Source: Clostridia bacterium
Lineage (GTDB): Bacteria; Bacillota; Clostridia; Christensenellales; Borkfalkiaceae
Assembly: GCA_029066845.1 (NCBI GenBank)
Contig: JAIEFR010000016.1
Location: forward strand, 62,001-126,000
DNA: 64,000 nucleotides
Reading direction: 5' to 3'
Both the position numbers and the translations under genes were made by a program. Position 1 is the first letter of the stretch, and every line of letters starts with the position of its first letter. The notes below the pieces were generated by a model. The model was given only the letters and a program-made list of their open reading frames with translations, searched no databases and was not told the origin of the DNA. Below are positions 24,236 to 31,944 of this stretch, piece after piece.

Positions 24236-24661
24236 TTATACTCCTTTATGGTTGATTTTCTGTAAATAGCCGTCCAGTATGTTTGCGGCGGCAAGCGCGT
24301 CCACGTAGGACTTGCGTTTTTCCCTTCTCATTCCCTCGGATATGAGCGTTTCGTGCGCCATAACCGTGGTGAACCGTTCGTCCTCGCACACGATGGGTAT
24401 ATCGGTTGCCTCCCTGAGTGCGCTTAAAAACCTTTCGGTCTTTTGCGTCTGCAACGCCTCGCTACCGTCGAAGTTGACGGGCAAGCCGCACACAATCGTG
24501 GTTGCTCCCTTTTCCTTTGCTATGCTTACGAGAGCCGCCACGTCCTCCTTAAACCCCTTGCGGTGATAGGTCTGCGACGGCAGGGCGTAGGTGTTGAAGG
24601 GGTCGGATATAGCCACGCCTATGCGCTTATCCCCTATATCGAAAGCGACGTACCTCTGCAA
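24236..24661 (-). CDS. ruvX: putative Holliday junction resolvase / pre-16S rRNA nuclease
   Basis: RuvX (YqgF) is an RNase H-fold nuclease implicated in 16S rRNA 5' maturation. The 141 aa protein has AFDIGDKRIGVAISD with the first acidic residue, CGLPVNFDGSE, DERFTT with the second and a C-terminal VDALAAANILDGYL with the third. It starts with a TTG codon placed after GGAGGTGG; no in-frame ATG fits the conserved N-terminus. Confidence 0.9.
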   Translation of the reverse strand: MQRYVAFDIGDKRIGVAISDPFNTYALPSQTYHRKGFKEDVAALVSIAKEKGATTIVCGLPVNFDGSEALQTQKTERFLSALREATDIPIVCEDERFTTVMAHETLISEGMRREKRKSYVDALAAANILDGYLQKINHKGV

Positions 24662-24696
24662 AAAACCACCTCCGCGCGAACGCTGTTTACTGCTAT

Positions 24697-24725
24697 ATTA
24701 TATCACCCGCTTTGCAATATGACAA
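24697..24725 (-). promoter_or_regulatory. promoter of ruvX-DUF1292
   Basis: Minus strand TTGTCA (24720-24725), 17 nt spacer, TATAAT (24697-24702) with a TGA extension. Confidence 0.8.
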
Positions 24726-24758
24726 TAATAATTAAGTAGATAATTTTACCTTATTTGT

Positions 24759-24793
24759 AAAAACCGCCGCGCAACGGTTTGCGTTGCGCGGCG
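24759..24793 (-). terminator. terminator of the zinc-ribbon membrane protein gene
   Basis: CGCCGCGCAACG / CGTTGCGCGGCG hairpin followed by TTTTT on the minus strand. Confidence 0.85.
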
Positions 24794-24814
24794 TCGTTGA
24801 ATTATTTTGATTTA

Positions 24815-26044
24815 TCAACCGCGGGGCTCGGGAAGACCTGCGGGGTCGTCAACGTGGATATGGCTTACGGTCCACTGAACGGACTTGACGTGCAGCCAGA
24901 AACCGTAAATACCGAAGGTGATTATGGTTAACAGCACCCACATAAAACGCTTACCGAAGTACTGCATACCCGTGCCGTCGAAGTGCAGGGTGTGTTCGTC
25001 GTAAATGGTGTGCTTGGTATACCATCTCTGTCTGTAGCAGTGCGCCCAGTAGTAACCGATAAACAACGTGATTACGGTGACGAAGAACGTGAGCACGTTT
25101 ACGCCGAGAAGCTGATACCAGCGACCGTCGAATCTGGACTGGGTTGCTTCCTCTACGTAAACCTCTTCCTCTTCTTCCTCTTCGGGCTCGGGCTGAGCTT
25201 CCACTACTGCGGGCTTCACTTCTTCCACGGTCTGAACGACTTCCACGGAGTGCTGAACTTCCTCCTCAGCGGACTGTACAGCCTCGCCGGACTGTTCGTC
25301 TTCCGCGGTCTCGGCGGCTTCCTTAACCGTAGCCTCGTCAGCGGGCTCGTCGAAATCTTCGGAAAGTCCGTCGTCCTCGGCCGCCTCTACGGCTTCCGCA
25401 GACTGAACCTCTTCCGCGGGCTGAGCGGTTTCCACGGGAGCAACCGCAACTGCCTTGACCTTCTTTACCTTCTTTTTCTTGGGCTTCTTCTTTTCCGGCT
25501 TGTAGGTTACGGTTACGCCCTCGAAATGGGTGTGCTTGGTTTCCCACGCGACGAAGCTGATATTGCCCTTGATTATGAAATAGATGCCCAGCGTTGCAAT
25601 GGCAAGCAGGAACCAAATCATAAACCTGCCGAACAGCTGAACGCCCGTGCCGTCAAACACAAGCCTTCTGCCGTTGATGAAGGTGTGCTCCGCCTGCCAG
25701 CGTTTTCTCCAGCAGAACATAAACGGGAACAGCAGTCCCAGGGAAATAATCGAAACGAACGCAACCGCATAGTTGATGAGGAAGGTCATCAACGCGCCGC
25801 CCGTATACTTGGAAGGTATGGTCGTAGAGGTTTCCACGGGTGCGGGCGCAACCGCAGGTTTGGGTGCGGGTGCCGCGGGCTGAACGGGAAGTCCGAACTG
25901 TGCGCCGCAACACGAGCAGAACCGCTGGTTGGGCTGAACTTCCGTTCCGCAGCGCGGGCAGAACATCTTCACGTTAAAGGGCGTACCGCAGGAAGGACAG
26001 AAATTGCCTTCGAATTCGGTGCCGCACTTAGTGCATTTATTCAT
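24815..26044 (-). CDS. double zinc-ribbon protein with two DUF898-like membrane domains
   Basis: From the ATG at 26044 (409 aa, after AAGGAGA) the protein opens with two zinc ribbons (C4-x2-C7...C16-x2-C19 and CPRCG...CSCCG), a Pro/Ala linker, then a membrane domain with FLINYAVAFVSIISLG and FDGTGVQLFGRF, a highly basic patch (KKKPKKKKVKKVK), a long Glu/Ala/Val-rich spacer of about 110 residues, and a second copy of the membrane domain with FDGTGMQYFGKRF. The two FDGTG-x-Q-x-FG repeats followed by a TxGIY helix resemble DUF898 (YjgN) proteins. Function unknown. A reading from 26155 adds 37 unlikely residues. Confidence 0.75.
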   Translation of the reverse strand: MNKCTKCGTEFEGNFCPSCGTPFNVKMFCPRCGTEVQPNQRFCSCCGAQFGLPVQPAAPAPKPAVAPAPVETSTTIPSKYTGGALMTFLINYAVAFVSIISLGLLFPFMFCWRKRWQAEHTFINGRRLVFDGTGVQLFGRFMIWFLLAIATLGIYFIIKGNISFVAWETKHTHFEGVTVTYKPEKKKPKKKKVKKVKAVAVAPVETAQPAEEVQSAEAVEAAEDDGLSEDFDEPADEATVKEAAETAEDEQSGEAVQSAEEEVQHSVEVVQTVEEVKPAVVEAQPEPEEEEEEEVYVEEATQSRFDGRWYQLLGVNVLTFFVTVITLFIGYYWAHCYRQRWYTKHTIYDEHTLHFDGTGMQYFGKRFMWVLLTIITFGIYGFWLHVKSVQWTVSHIHVDDPAGLPEPRG

Positions 26045-26156
26045 ATATCTCTCCTTTATCCGTTTATAGTAAAATTGTGTTACGCTACTAACTATTATAG
26101 TGTAACATTTCCGCGGTATGCTGTCAATAATATAGTTCAAATTATTTTCGGACACG

Positions 26157-26195
26157 CAAAAACCGCGGAACGGATTTTAAGTCCGTTCCGCGGTC
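26157..26195 (-). terminator. terminator of the 26.2-27.1 kb gene pair
   Basis: ACCGCGGAACGGA / TCCGTTCCGCGGT hairpin followed by TTTTTGC on the minus strand. Confidence 0.85.
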
Positions 26196-26226
26196 CAAAG
26201 CGATAATATGCCGCTTTTACAGACGG

Positions 26227-26421
26227 TTACTCGGCGCTTTCGCCTTCGCCGCCCTGCTCCGAACACCCGAGACTCTCGAGCTTCTGGTCAATATACTGCT
26301 CAGCCTTTTTCATCATATCTTCCTGATTTTTCTTGACAAGATTTCTGAGCTTGCAGTTATTTGCCACGAGGAGCGCACCGCCCGCCATACCTATGGCAAG
26401 GCCGAAAATAAATTTTTCCAT
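26227..26421 (-). CDS. small membrane protein, 64 aa
   Basis: One N-terminal glycine-rich membrane segment (FIFGLAIGMAGGALLVAN) followed by a charged helical part ending in Glu/Gly residues. The layout is like YtxH-type small membrane proteins but I cannot assign a family. GGAGGG lies before the ATG. It follows the next gene by 46 nt and shares its terminator. Confidence 0.7.
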   Translation of the reverse strand: MEKFIFGLAIGMAGGALLVANNCKLRNLVKKNQEDMMKKAEQYIDQKLESLGCSEQGGEGESAE

Positions 26422-26467
26422 TGGTTGCTAACCCTCCTATTACGAGTATGGGAAAGCATTACACTAT

Positions 26468-27067
26468 TTATGACTGTAAATTTTTTACTTGCAGCTTCAA
26501 AAGGAAATTTTCATCCGTCAGCTTCTTGACTACGGCGGTAAGGCGCGCGTTCTCCGCTTTGAGGTTGGCGTTAAGCTCGTCGTAGAGATTGTTTATCTTA
26601 TCCTCTATCGCCTTTCTGCTGTCGTCGCGCACGGTATAGCCCGCCTCCTTCATAAGGCTGCGCAGTCTTTCGGGCTGTTTTGCCATAACGTTGCGGTACT
26701 TGTTCTGATAGCGCAGCATAAGCTTGTCGTCGCCGTTCGCAAGGTTTAAAACGGCGCGGCGCACGGATATGCCCTTGCTCTTTTCCTTTAAGATGGCGCG
26801 CAGTATCTTGTCGGTTTCCTCGTCCGAAAAGGGGCGTATGTCCTCGGCTTTGAGGTCGGTGCCCTCCAAAATCTTTTTAACTTCCTCGTTGTCGGTGCTC
26901 TTTAAAAGCGAGTAGTAATAATTTCTTACGCTGCCCCTTGCCCTGCCCGAGCTCTTTGCATACTCTTCGAAAATGCGGGTGAGCGTCTTGCCCTGTCCCC
27001 TGCCCTCGCACACATATTTAACAAGGCTTTGCGCCTCCTCCTTTGTGTAGCCGTTAATCTTTTCCAT
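26468..27067 (-). CDS. hypothetical protein with helix-turn-helix and coiled coil, 199 aa
   Basis: Not a family I can name. The first half has two blocks built like small helical DNA-binding modules: GKTLTRIFEEYAKSSGRARG then SVRNYYYSLLK, and GISVRRAVLNLANGDDKLML with QNKYRNVM. The last 60 residues (NNLYDELNANLKAENARLTA onward) form a heptad-repeat coiled coil. This architecture suggests a dimeric DNA-binding protein, comparable in layout to RsfA/Myb-like regulators, which is inference. AAGGAGG precedes the ATG; it is first in a two-gene operon. Confidence 0.65.
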   Translation of the reverse strand: MEKINGYTKEEAQSLVKYVCEGRGQGKTLTRIFEEYAKSSGRARGSVRNYYYSLLKSTDNEEVKKILEGTDLKAEDIRPFSDEETDKILRAILKEKSKGISVRRAVLNLANGDDKLMLRYQNKYRNVMAKQPERLRSLMKEAGYTVRDDSRKAIEDKINNLYDELNANLKAENARLTAVVKKLTDENFLLKLQVKNLQS

Positions 27068-27147
27068 AACGCCTCCTTGAAATTTCGTTTATTTGCAAGG
27101 TGGTTATTGACATAAAAATATTGCTTTATTCATTAAATAACTATCGT

Positions 27148-28077
27148 ATGAGAATTTATTTTTTGTCCGAACGGCAGGCTGCGCTTAAACTGGACGGCGC
27201 GTATCTGGGCACAATCGACGGGTTCGAACGCTTTGTGGACGTTGAGGCGGACTCAAAGATTCTTGCCGAGGTAATACCCGAGGGCGACGCGCGCCCCGTA
27301 AGCTTTTTTATCGACGAAGGATTTTTTAAGGAGCCGCCCGACTTTGCCGACGTATACCTTTCGGACGGCGACGCCGTTATATATATAAGGCGTTATCAGC
27401 CGCGCGCGGAAAAACTGAAGGTGATTGCGCAGAGGGAATTCTGCGGCGGACTTGTCACTCTGTTTTTAAACGGGGGCGGCGTTTACCTCAACTGCGAAAA
27501 GGAGGTCTGCAACCTTTACGAGCTTTCCCGCGCGTTCGAAAACGCGACTTTTAAAGAGGAACTGATTGCAAACCGCCCCGTACTGCTTATAGAGGGCGAG
27601 GGGTGCGTTGCCGTCATTTCGGAAAACTGCCGCCGAGTGTTCTATAACCCCGCCGAAAGCTGGCAGTGCGGCAACGACCTTACGGTTACGGTAAACTTCA
27701 ATACGTGCGCGGGATGCAGGGCGACGTGCACCTTTGCATACGACGGCACGGATATGACGTTGATAAACAGCGTGACAGAGGAGCGCGTACCGCCTGCGCC
27801 GGGCATTATGCACTTTGCATTTTTCGAGTGCGTGATGACTCACGGAAATTTTGCAAAATATCTGAGCGACGAATTAAAGGCGAACGCGCAGGCTCTTCCC
27901 TCCTACCTTGGCGAGTTCGTAGACGTTGCCGTGCCGTACTCCCGCTTCTTTGAAAAGCACGGCGATATAAAGGCTGCGGGGCTAGTATATCCCCTTTCCA
28001 AAAACCTGTTTCAAATAAAATACTTTGCCGTTGATATAAAGGACGGTAAGATAGAAAACGTTTACGAAGTGGAATAA
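27148..28077 (+). CDS. hypothetical protein, 309 aa
   Basis: I do not recognise this protein. It has no signal peptide, membrane segment or obvious catalytic motif; it is rich in beta-type sequence, with NRPVLLIEGEGCVAVISEN and FNTCAGCRATCTF. The start is taken as ATG 27148 (MRIYFLSERQAALKLDG) rather than 27100, because the extra 16 residues look like intergenic sequence. No Shine-Dalgarno is visible; TTGACA at 27107-27112 is a possible -35 box with a poor -10. It is a single gene convergent with mntR. Confidence 0.65.
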   Translation: MRIYFLSERQAALKLDGAYLGTIDGFERFVDVEADSKILAEVIPEGDARPVSFFIDEGFFKEPPDFADVYLSDGDAVIYIRRYQPRAEKLKVIAQREFCGGLVTLFLNGGGVYLNCEKEVCNLYELSRAFENATFKEELIANRPVLLIEGEGCVAVISENCRRVFYNPAESWQCGNDLTVTVNFNTCAGCRATCTFAYDGTDMTLINSVTEERVPPAPGIMHFAFFECVMTHGNFAKYLSDELKANAQALPSYLGEFVDVAVPYSRFFEKHGDIKAAGLVYPLSKNLFQIKYFAVDIKDGKIENVYEVE

Positions 28078-28083
28078 AATATG

Positions 28084-28114
28084 AAAACGCCGCGGATATT
28101 CCGCGGCGTTTTTT
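28084..28114. terminator. bidirectional terminator
   Basis: AAAACGCCGCGGA / TCCGCGGCGTTTTTT hairpin between two convergent genes; its end touches the mntR stop codon. Confidence 0.88.
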
Positions 28115-28478
28115 ATTTACTTTGCTTTACGAATTCTTCCATTGCGGCGAAAGTGGCGGCGGAAACGCAGTGCTCCATCTCGCACGCGTCGCTGTCCGCG
28201 TCCTCTTCGTTCACGCCGTGAAGTATCAGAAATTCGCGTATAGTGCAGTGCCTGTGGTAGACCTCCTCCGCATAACGCTTGCCCTCGGCGGTGAGAAAGA
28301 TGTGCAGACCGTCGGTATGTATATACCCCTTGGTCTTTAAAATTTTAAGCGCCTTTAAAACGGCGGGTTGGGAAACGCCCATCTTGCGCGCAACCTCTAT
28401 CTGGTGAACGTCCTCGAGTTCGCCCGACAGAAGAAGTATCGCTTCCAGATAGTCTTCGCCCGACTGATTGTGATTCAT
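28113..28478 (-). CDS. mntR: DtxR/MntR family metal-dependent repressor
   Basis: The 121 aa product has an N-terminal winged helix (VARKMGVSQPAVLKALKIL) and a shortened dimerisation and metal-binding domain. Ligands expected for MntR-type manganese sensing are present: D9 and E12 in GEDYLEAILLL, a histidine in EVYHRHCTIREFL, and the E-x-E-H set in DACEMEHCVS. It is a little shorter than Bacillus MntR (142 aa) and lacks an SH3 domain. No manganese transporter gene lies nearby. The promoter -10 box is only 6 nt from the ATG, so the mRNA should be leaderless. The exact metal is an inference. Confidence 0.85.
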   Translation of the reverse strand: MNHNQSGEDYLEAILLLSGELEDVHQIEVARKMGVSQPAVLKALKILKTKGYIHTDGLHIFLTAEGKRYAEEVYHRHCTIREFLILHGVNEEDADSDACEMEHCVSAATFAAMEEFVKQSK

Positions 28479-28484
28479 AAGCTT

Positions 28485-28513
28485 ATTATACGACCGCAGG
28501 CAAATTTTGTCAA
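28485..28513 (-). promoter_or_regulatory. consensus promoter giving leaderless mntR mRNA
   Basis: TTGACA (28508-28513), 17 nt spacer, TATAAT (28485-28490) on the minus strand, then AAGCTT and the ATG. The usual transcription start, 7 nt past the -10 box, is the A of the ATG. Confidence 0.85.
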
Positions 28514-28526
28514 TACGGCACGCCCC

Positions 28527-29600
28527 TTATTCCTCGTCGCCCGCAAGCAACCGTTCGCGCTCGGCAACGGCAAGCGCTTCGGTCATCTGGTCTATGTCGC
28601 CCATAATAAAGCTGTCCAGCGAGTAGAGCGACAACCCTATGCGGTGGTCGGTCACGCGCCCCTGGGGAAAGTTGTAGGTGCGGATACGCTCCGACCTGTC
28701 GCCCCTGCCGACAAGCGATTTGCGCTGTGCGTCCTGCTCGCTTCGGCTCATATTGTTGTAGTAATCGTAGAGGCGGGAACGCAGTACCTTGTATGCCTTG
28801 TCCTTGTTTTTAAGCTGGCTGCGCTCGTCCTGACAGGTGACGACTATGCCCGTGGGAAAGTGCGTTAAGCGGATAGCCGTTTCAGTCTTGTTGACCTTTT
28901 GTCCGCCCGCACCCGACGAACGGTAGACGTCCACGCGCACGTCCTCGTCGCGTATTTCCACGTCCACGTCCTCGGCTTCGGGCAACACCGCAACGGTTGC
29001 TGTGGAGGTGTGCACCCTGCCCTGGGATTCGGTTTCGGGCACGCGCTGAACGCGGTGCACTCCGCTTTCGAACTTCAGCTGTTTGTAGGCGTCCCTGCCC
29101 GATATGTTCAAAACTATTTCCTTTATGCCGCCCAGCTCGGTGGAGTTTTCGTCCACAACCTCCACTTTAAGGCGGTGCCTTTCGCAGTAGTAAAGGTACA
29201 TACGGTAGAGCTCCGCGGCAAACAGAGCCGCCTCGTCGCCGCCAGCTCCGCCACGTATTTCCATTATGCAGTTCCTGTCGTCGTTCTTGTCCTTGGGCAG
29301 AAGCAGAATTTTCAACTCGCCCTCAATCTCTTCCAGACGGTGGCGGCAGGAATATACCTCCTCGTTTAGAAGCTCGCGCATTTCGCCGTCCGTTTCGCTT
29401 TTGAGGGCTTCCTCAGCCTGCGCGATTTTGCGCTCCTCGGCAAGGTATTCTTCCCATTTGTCCGCCGTTTCGGTAAGCTCGGACTGCTCCTTTGCAATCT
29501 TGGTCCACTCCTCGCTGCCAGCGGGAACGGTGCCGTCCGAAAGCTTTTCGGTCAGCGATTTATAGCGGTTATAAATTTCCTGAATTTTATTAGTGTTCAT
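28527..29600 (-). CDS. prfA: peptide chain release factor 1
   Basis: RF1 reads UAA and UAG stop codons. The 357 aa protein has the codon-recognition P-x-T tripeptide (VPETESQGRVH) and the GGQ motif in SSGAGGQKVNKTETAIRLTH, which is methylated by PrmC. It lies downstream of the DUF1385-PrmC gene with a terminator-type hairpin in between and no clear Shine-Dalgarno before the ATG, so how it is expressed is not obvious. Confidence 0.96.
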   Translation of the reverse strand: MNTNKIQEIYNRYKSLTEKLSDGTVPAGSEEWTKIAKEQSELTETADKWEEYLAEERKIAQAEEALKSETDGEMRELLNEEVYSCRHRLEEIEGELKILLLPKDKNDDRNCIMEIRGGAGGDEAALFAAELYRMYLYYCERHRLKVEVVDENSTELGGIKEIVLNISGRDAYKQLKFESGVHRVQRVPETESQGRVHTSTATVAVLPEAEDVDVEIRDEDVRVDVYRSSGAGGQKVNKTETAIRLTHFPTGIVVTCQDERSQLKNKDKAYKVLRSRLYDYYNNMSRSEQDAQRKSLVGRGDRSERIRTYNFPQGRVTDHRIGLSLYSLDSFIMGDIDQMTEALAVAERERLLAGDEE

Positions 29601-29614
29601 ACTTGATATAATGC

Positions 29615-29637
29615 AAAAAGCGGCATCGCCGCTTTTT
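29615..29637 (-). terminator. terminator between the prmC fusion and prfA
   Basis: AAAAAGCGGC / GCCGCTTTTT hairpin, 14 nt before the prfA start codon on the minus strand. It may be leaky, since no strong separate prfA promoter is seen. Confidence 0.7.
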
Positions 29638-29659
29638 ATTTTTTATTTCAGACCTATCG

Positions 29660-31489
29660 TCAGAATGCGATTTTCAGGAATCTATCGACTCCTGCAAAAT
29701 CTTTAACAACCATAGCGTATTCGCGCTTGTCAAACAACTTCAACACCTCTTCCGCCTGACCTTCGCCGACTTCCAGCATAAGTATGCCGCCGCGGATTAT
29801 ATAACGGCTGATTTCGCTTGCAAGACGTTTGTAGAAATCCAGTCCGTCCTCGCCGCCGTCGAGCGCGATGCGCGGCTCGTAGTCCCTGACCTCGCGCTGT
29901 AAGGAAGCGATTTCCGAACTCTTTATATAGGGCGGGTTGCAAACGATAATGTTGAATCTGCCGTGGACGCGGGAGAACAAATCGCTCTGGATAAAGTTGA
30001 CGTCCGCCGAGTTGTAATTTGCGTTTTCCCTTGCCAGCATAATAGCCGCGTCCGAAACGTCAACAGCCGTAACCTGCACCTTTTTGTCCTTGCAGTGCTT
30101 TGCAACGGCAATTGCTATGCAACCGCTGCCCGTGCACATATCCAGCACCTTGTCGCCGTCCTCGACGGTGTTGACAACCTGCTGTGCAAGAATTTCGGTT
30201 TCGGGACGGGGAATAAGCGCCCTCTCGTCCACCTTGATATTGCAGTCGTAAAAGTCTACGTCGCCGATGATATACCACAACGGTCTGCCCGTTAAACGCT
30301 TTTCGATAATGGCGTTTATCCTGCGCGTTTCGCTGGGCTTTATAACCCTCTGCGCCGAAAGCTCGCTGCGGTTGATGCCGAGCACTAGGGAATATATCCA
30401 TTCCGCGTCGCTCTCGTCGATTTCGGCCTTGCGGAATTTCTTTTTGGTTTCTGCAAGCATATCGGACAAAAGTCCGCCCGTAACGAACGTGCATTCCGCC
30501 ATATCGGGGTTTACGTCCATTTCCATTGCGGCGTTGAACGCGGCGATAGCCACCTCAACCATTTCGGGCTCTGGCTCGCGCGTGGTGAACACTTTCTGCA
30601 GAAGCATACCAGGCCATTTGAAGATGCAGCCGAACCAGCCGTGAAAGTGCGCGAACAGCTTTAAAAATTCGTAGGATATACCCGTGATGACGGGCAGAAG
30701 CACAATCTCTATACCTATGTTGGCAAGCGTTCTCAACGCGCCGTTCGTTATGCTGTTTATGTTGAGCGCCCAGGTCACAACGCCTATCACCGCGATATTG
30801 ATGATGAGCACTATGAACAGGAACGAAGTGCCGCACCGGTCGTGAATGCGCGAACAGCTCATAACGTTTTCGGGGGTTAAGGGCAGTCCTTTTTCGTAGC
30901 AGTTAATGGTCTTGTGCTCAGCGCCGTGATATTTGTACAGCTTGCGGATGTCCTTCAAAATCATTATAAGCCCCAGATATGCAAGGAAAATGACCAGCTT
31001 AAACACGCCGAGCATAACGTATTCCCACACCGAGCCTATAAGCGTTTTCCACAGGTACTTATTGAGCGTTGTCACCAGGAAACGGGGCAGCCACATAAAG
31101 CAGAATATTGCGAGAGCCAGCCCTAAAATGACGCCGACAACGGTGACCACGTGCATAAGGTTGAGTTTGAGTTTTTCTGCAAACCACTTTTCAACCCTGC
31201 CCGGCTCCTCGTCGTCCGAACCGTACACCTGCGCCGAACGCATAAGCGCGTTGGTGCCGCGCACGAGAGAGCCGTACATATTTACGACCCCCCTCACGAA
31301 CGGTATTTTGGAAGCACGCCTGCCTGCGGTAGTGCGTTTTATTCTCTTTTTTTCAACCTGAATATTTCCGTCGGGGTCGCGGACTGCGGTGCAATAAGAC
31401 GTTTTGCCCATCATCATTACGCCTTCCATAACCGCCTGACCGCCCACGGTAGAACATATAGGTTTTTTCTTTTTCTCTCTCTTTGCCAT
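29660..31489 (-). CDS. prmC: fusion of a DUF1385 (YqhQ-like) membrane protein and PrmC release factor methyltransferase
   Basis: The 609 aa protein joins two normally separate genes. Residues about 5-310 are a DUF1385 protein: GGQAVMEGVMMMG, several membrane segments, YKYHGAEHKTINCYEKGLPL and RCGTSFLF. Residues about 330-609 are PrmC (HemK), which methylates the GGQ glutamine of release factors: RPLWYIIGDVDFYDC, ALIPRPETEILAQ, an SAM-binding LDMCTGSGCIAIAVA and the catalytic NPPY (518-521). The target gene prfA lies immediately downstream. The ATG at 31489 is preferred over a TTG at 31513. No frameshift is involved in the join. Confidence 0.9.
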   Translation of the reverse strand: MAKREKKKKPICSTVGGQAVMEGVMMMGKTSYCTAVRDPDGNIQVEKKRIKRTTAGRRASKIPFVRGVVNMYGSLVRGTNALMRSAQVYGSDDEEPGRVEKWFAEKLKLNLMHVVTVVGVILGLALAIFCFMWLPRFLVTTLNKYLWKTLIGSVWEYVMLGVFKLVIFLAYLGLIMILKDIRKLYKYHGAEHKTINCYEKGLPLTPENVMSCSRIHDRCGTSFLFIVLIINIAVIGVVTWALNINSITNGALRTLANIGIEIVLLPVITGISYEFLKLFAHFHGWFGCIFKWPGMLLQKVFTTREPEPEMVEVAIAAFNAAMEMDVNPDMAECTFVTGGLLSDMLAETKKKFRKAEIDESDAEWIYSLVLGINRSELSAQRVIKPSETRRINAIIEKRLTGRPLWYIIGDVDFYDCNIKVDERALIPRPETEILAQQVVNTVEDGDKVLDMCTGSGCIAIAVAKHCKDKKVQVTAVDVSDAAIMLARENANYNSADVNFIQSDLFSRVHGRFNIIVCNPPYIKSSEIASLQREVRDYEPRIALDGGEDGLDFYKRLASEISRYIIRGGILMLEVGEGQAEEVLKLFDKREYAMVVKDFAGVDRFLKIAF

Positions 31490-31520
31490 ATTCGATAAAT
31501 AAACGCGGTTCAAATAAATT

Positions 31521-31546
31521 CAGCCTCAATTTGCGAATTGAGGCTG
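31521..31546 (-). terminator. terminator after rpmE
   Basis: CAGCCTCAATT / AATTGAGGCTG hairpin with TTTATTTG on the minus strand, between rpmE and the DUF1385-prmC gene. Confidence 0.7.
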
Positions 31547-31554
31547 CCTTTTCA

Positions 31555-31758
31555 TCAGATGTTGTATCTTTTTTTGAATTTATCAACACGGCCGCCCGTA
31601 TCGACAAGCTTCTGCTTGCCGGTAAAGAAAGGATGGCACTTGTTGCAGATATCCACTTTAAGAGTTTCTACGTTTTTGGTAGTACCCGTTTTAAAGGTAG
31701 CGCCGCACGCGCATACTACCGTCACTTCGTGATAATCGGGATGTATATCGGGCTTCAT
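31555..31758 (-). CDS. rpmE: 50S ribosomal protein L31, zinc-binding type
   Basis: L31 (67 aa) bridges the subunits. It is the zinc-containing (C+) form: C16, C18, C38 and C41. The typical [16 protein letters not shown] opening is present. A strong promoter and a GAGGTG ribosome binding site precede it. L31 genes next to prfA/prmC are standard in Bacillota. Confidence 0.95.
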   Translation of the reverse strand: MKPDIHPDYHEVTVVCACGATFKTGTTKNVETLKVDICNKCHPFFTGKQKLVDTGGRVDKFKKRYNI

Positions 31759-31797
31759 ATCTTCACCTCGCTGTTAATTCTTTGTAAATGCTAAATC

Positions 31798-31826
31798 ATT
31801 ATAAATAATATTTATTCGTAAGTCAA
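31798..31826 (-). promoter_or_regulatory. promoter of rpmE
   Basis: Minus strand TTGACT (31821-31826), 17 nt spacer, TATAAT (31798-31803). Confidence 0.85.
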
Positions 31827-31907
31827 CCGTTTTTGTGCTTTAACAGACATATTTTTAAGCCGCAAACGGCGCGCCGCCACTAAAATTTGCAATTTGCGCG
31901 CAAAAGG

Positions 31908-31936
31908 TTGATTTAATCGGCGTTTCGTCGTATAAT
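31908..31936 (+). promoter_or_regulatory. promoter of the MDR dehydrogenase gene, near-leaderless
   Basis: TTGATT (31908-31913), 17 nt spacer, TATAAT (31931-31936); the ATG is 8 nt further, so the mRNA leader is at most 1-2 nt. Confidence 0.75.
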
Positions 31937-31944
31937 ATCTGCGT

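Noticed and set aside
24983..26206. 407 aa open frame on the plus strand
   Set aside because: It lies opposite the zinc-ribbon/DUF898 gene and mirrors its biased codons; the minus-strand reading has zinc ribbons, membrane domains and a good ribosome binding site.
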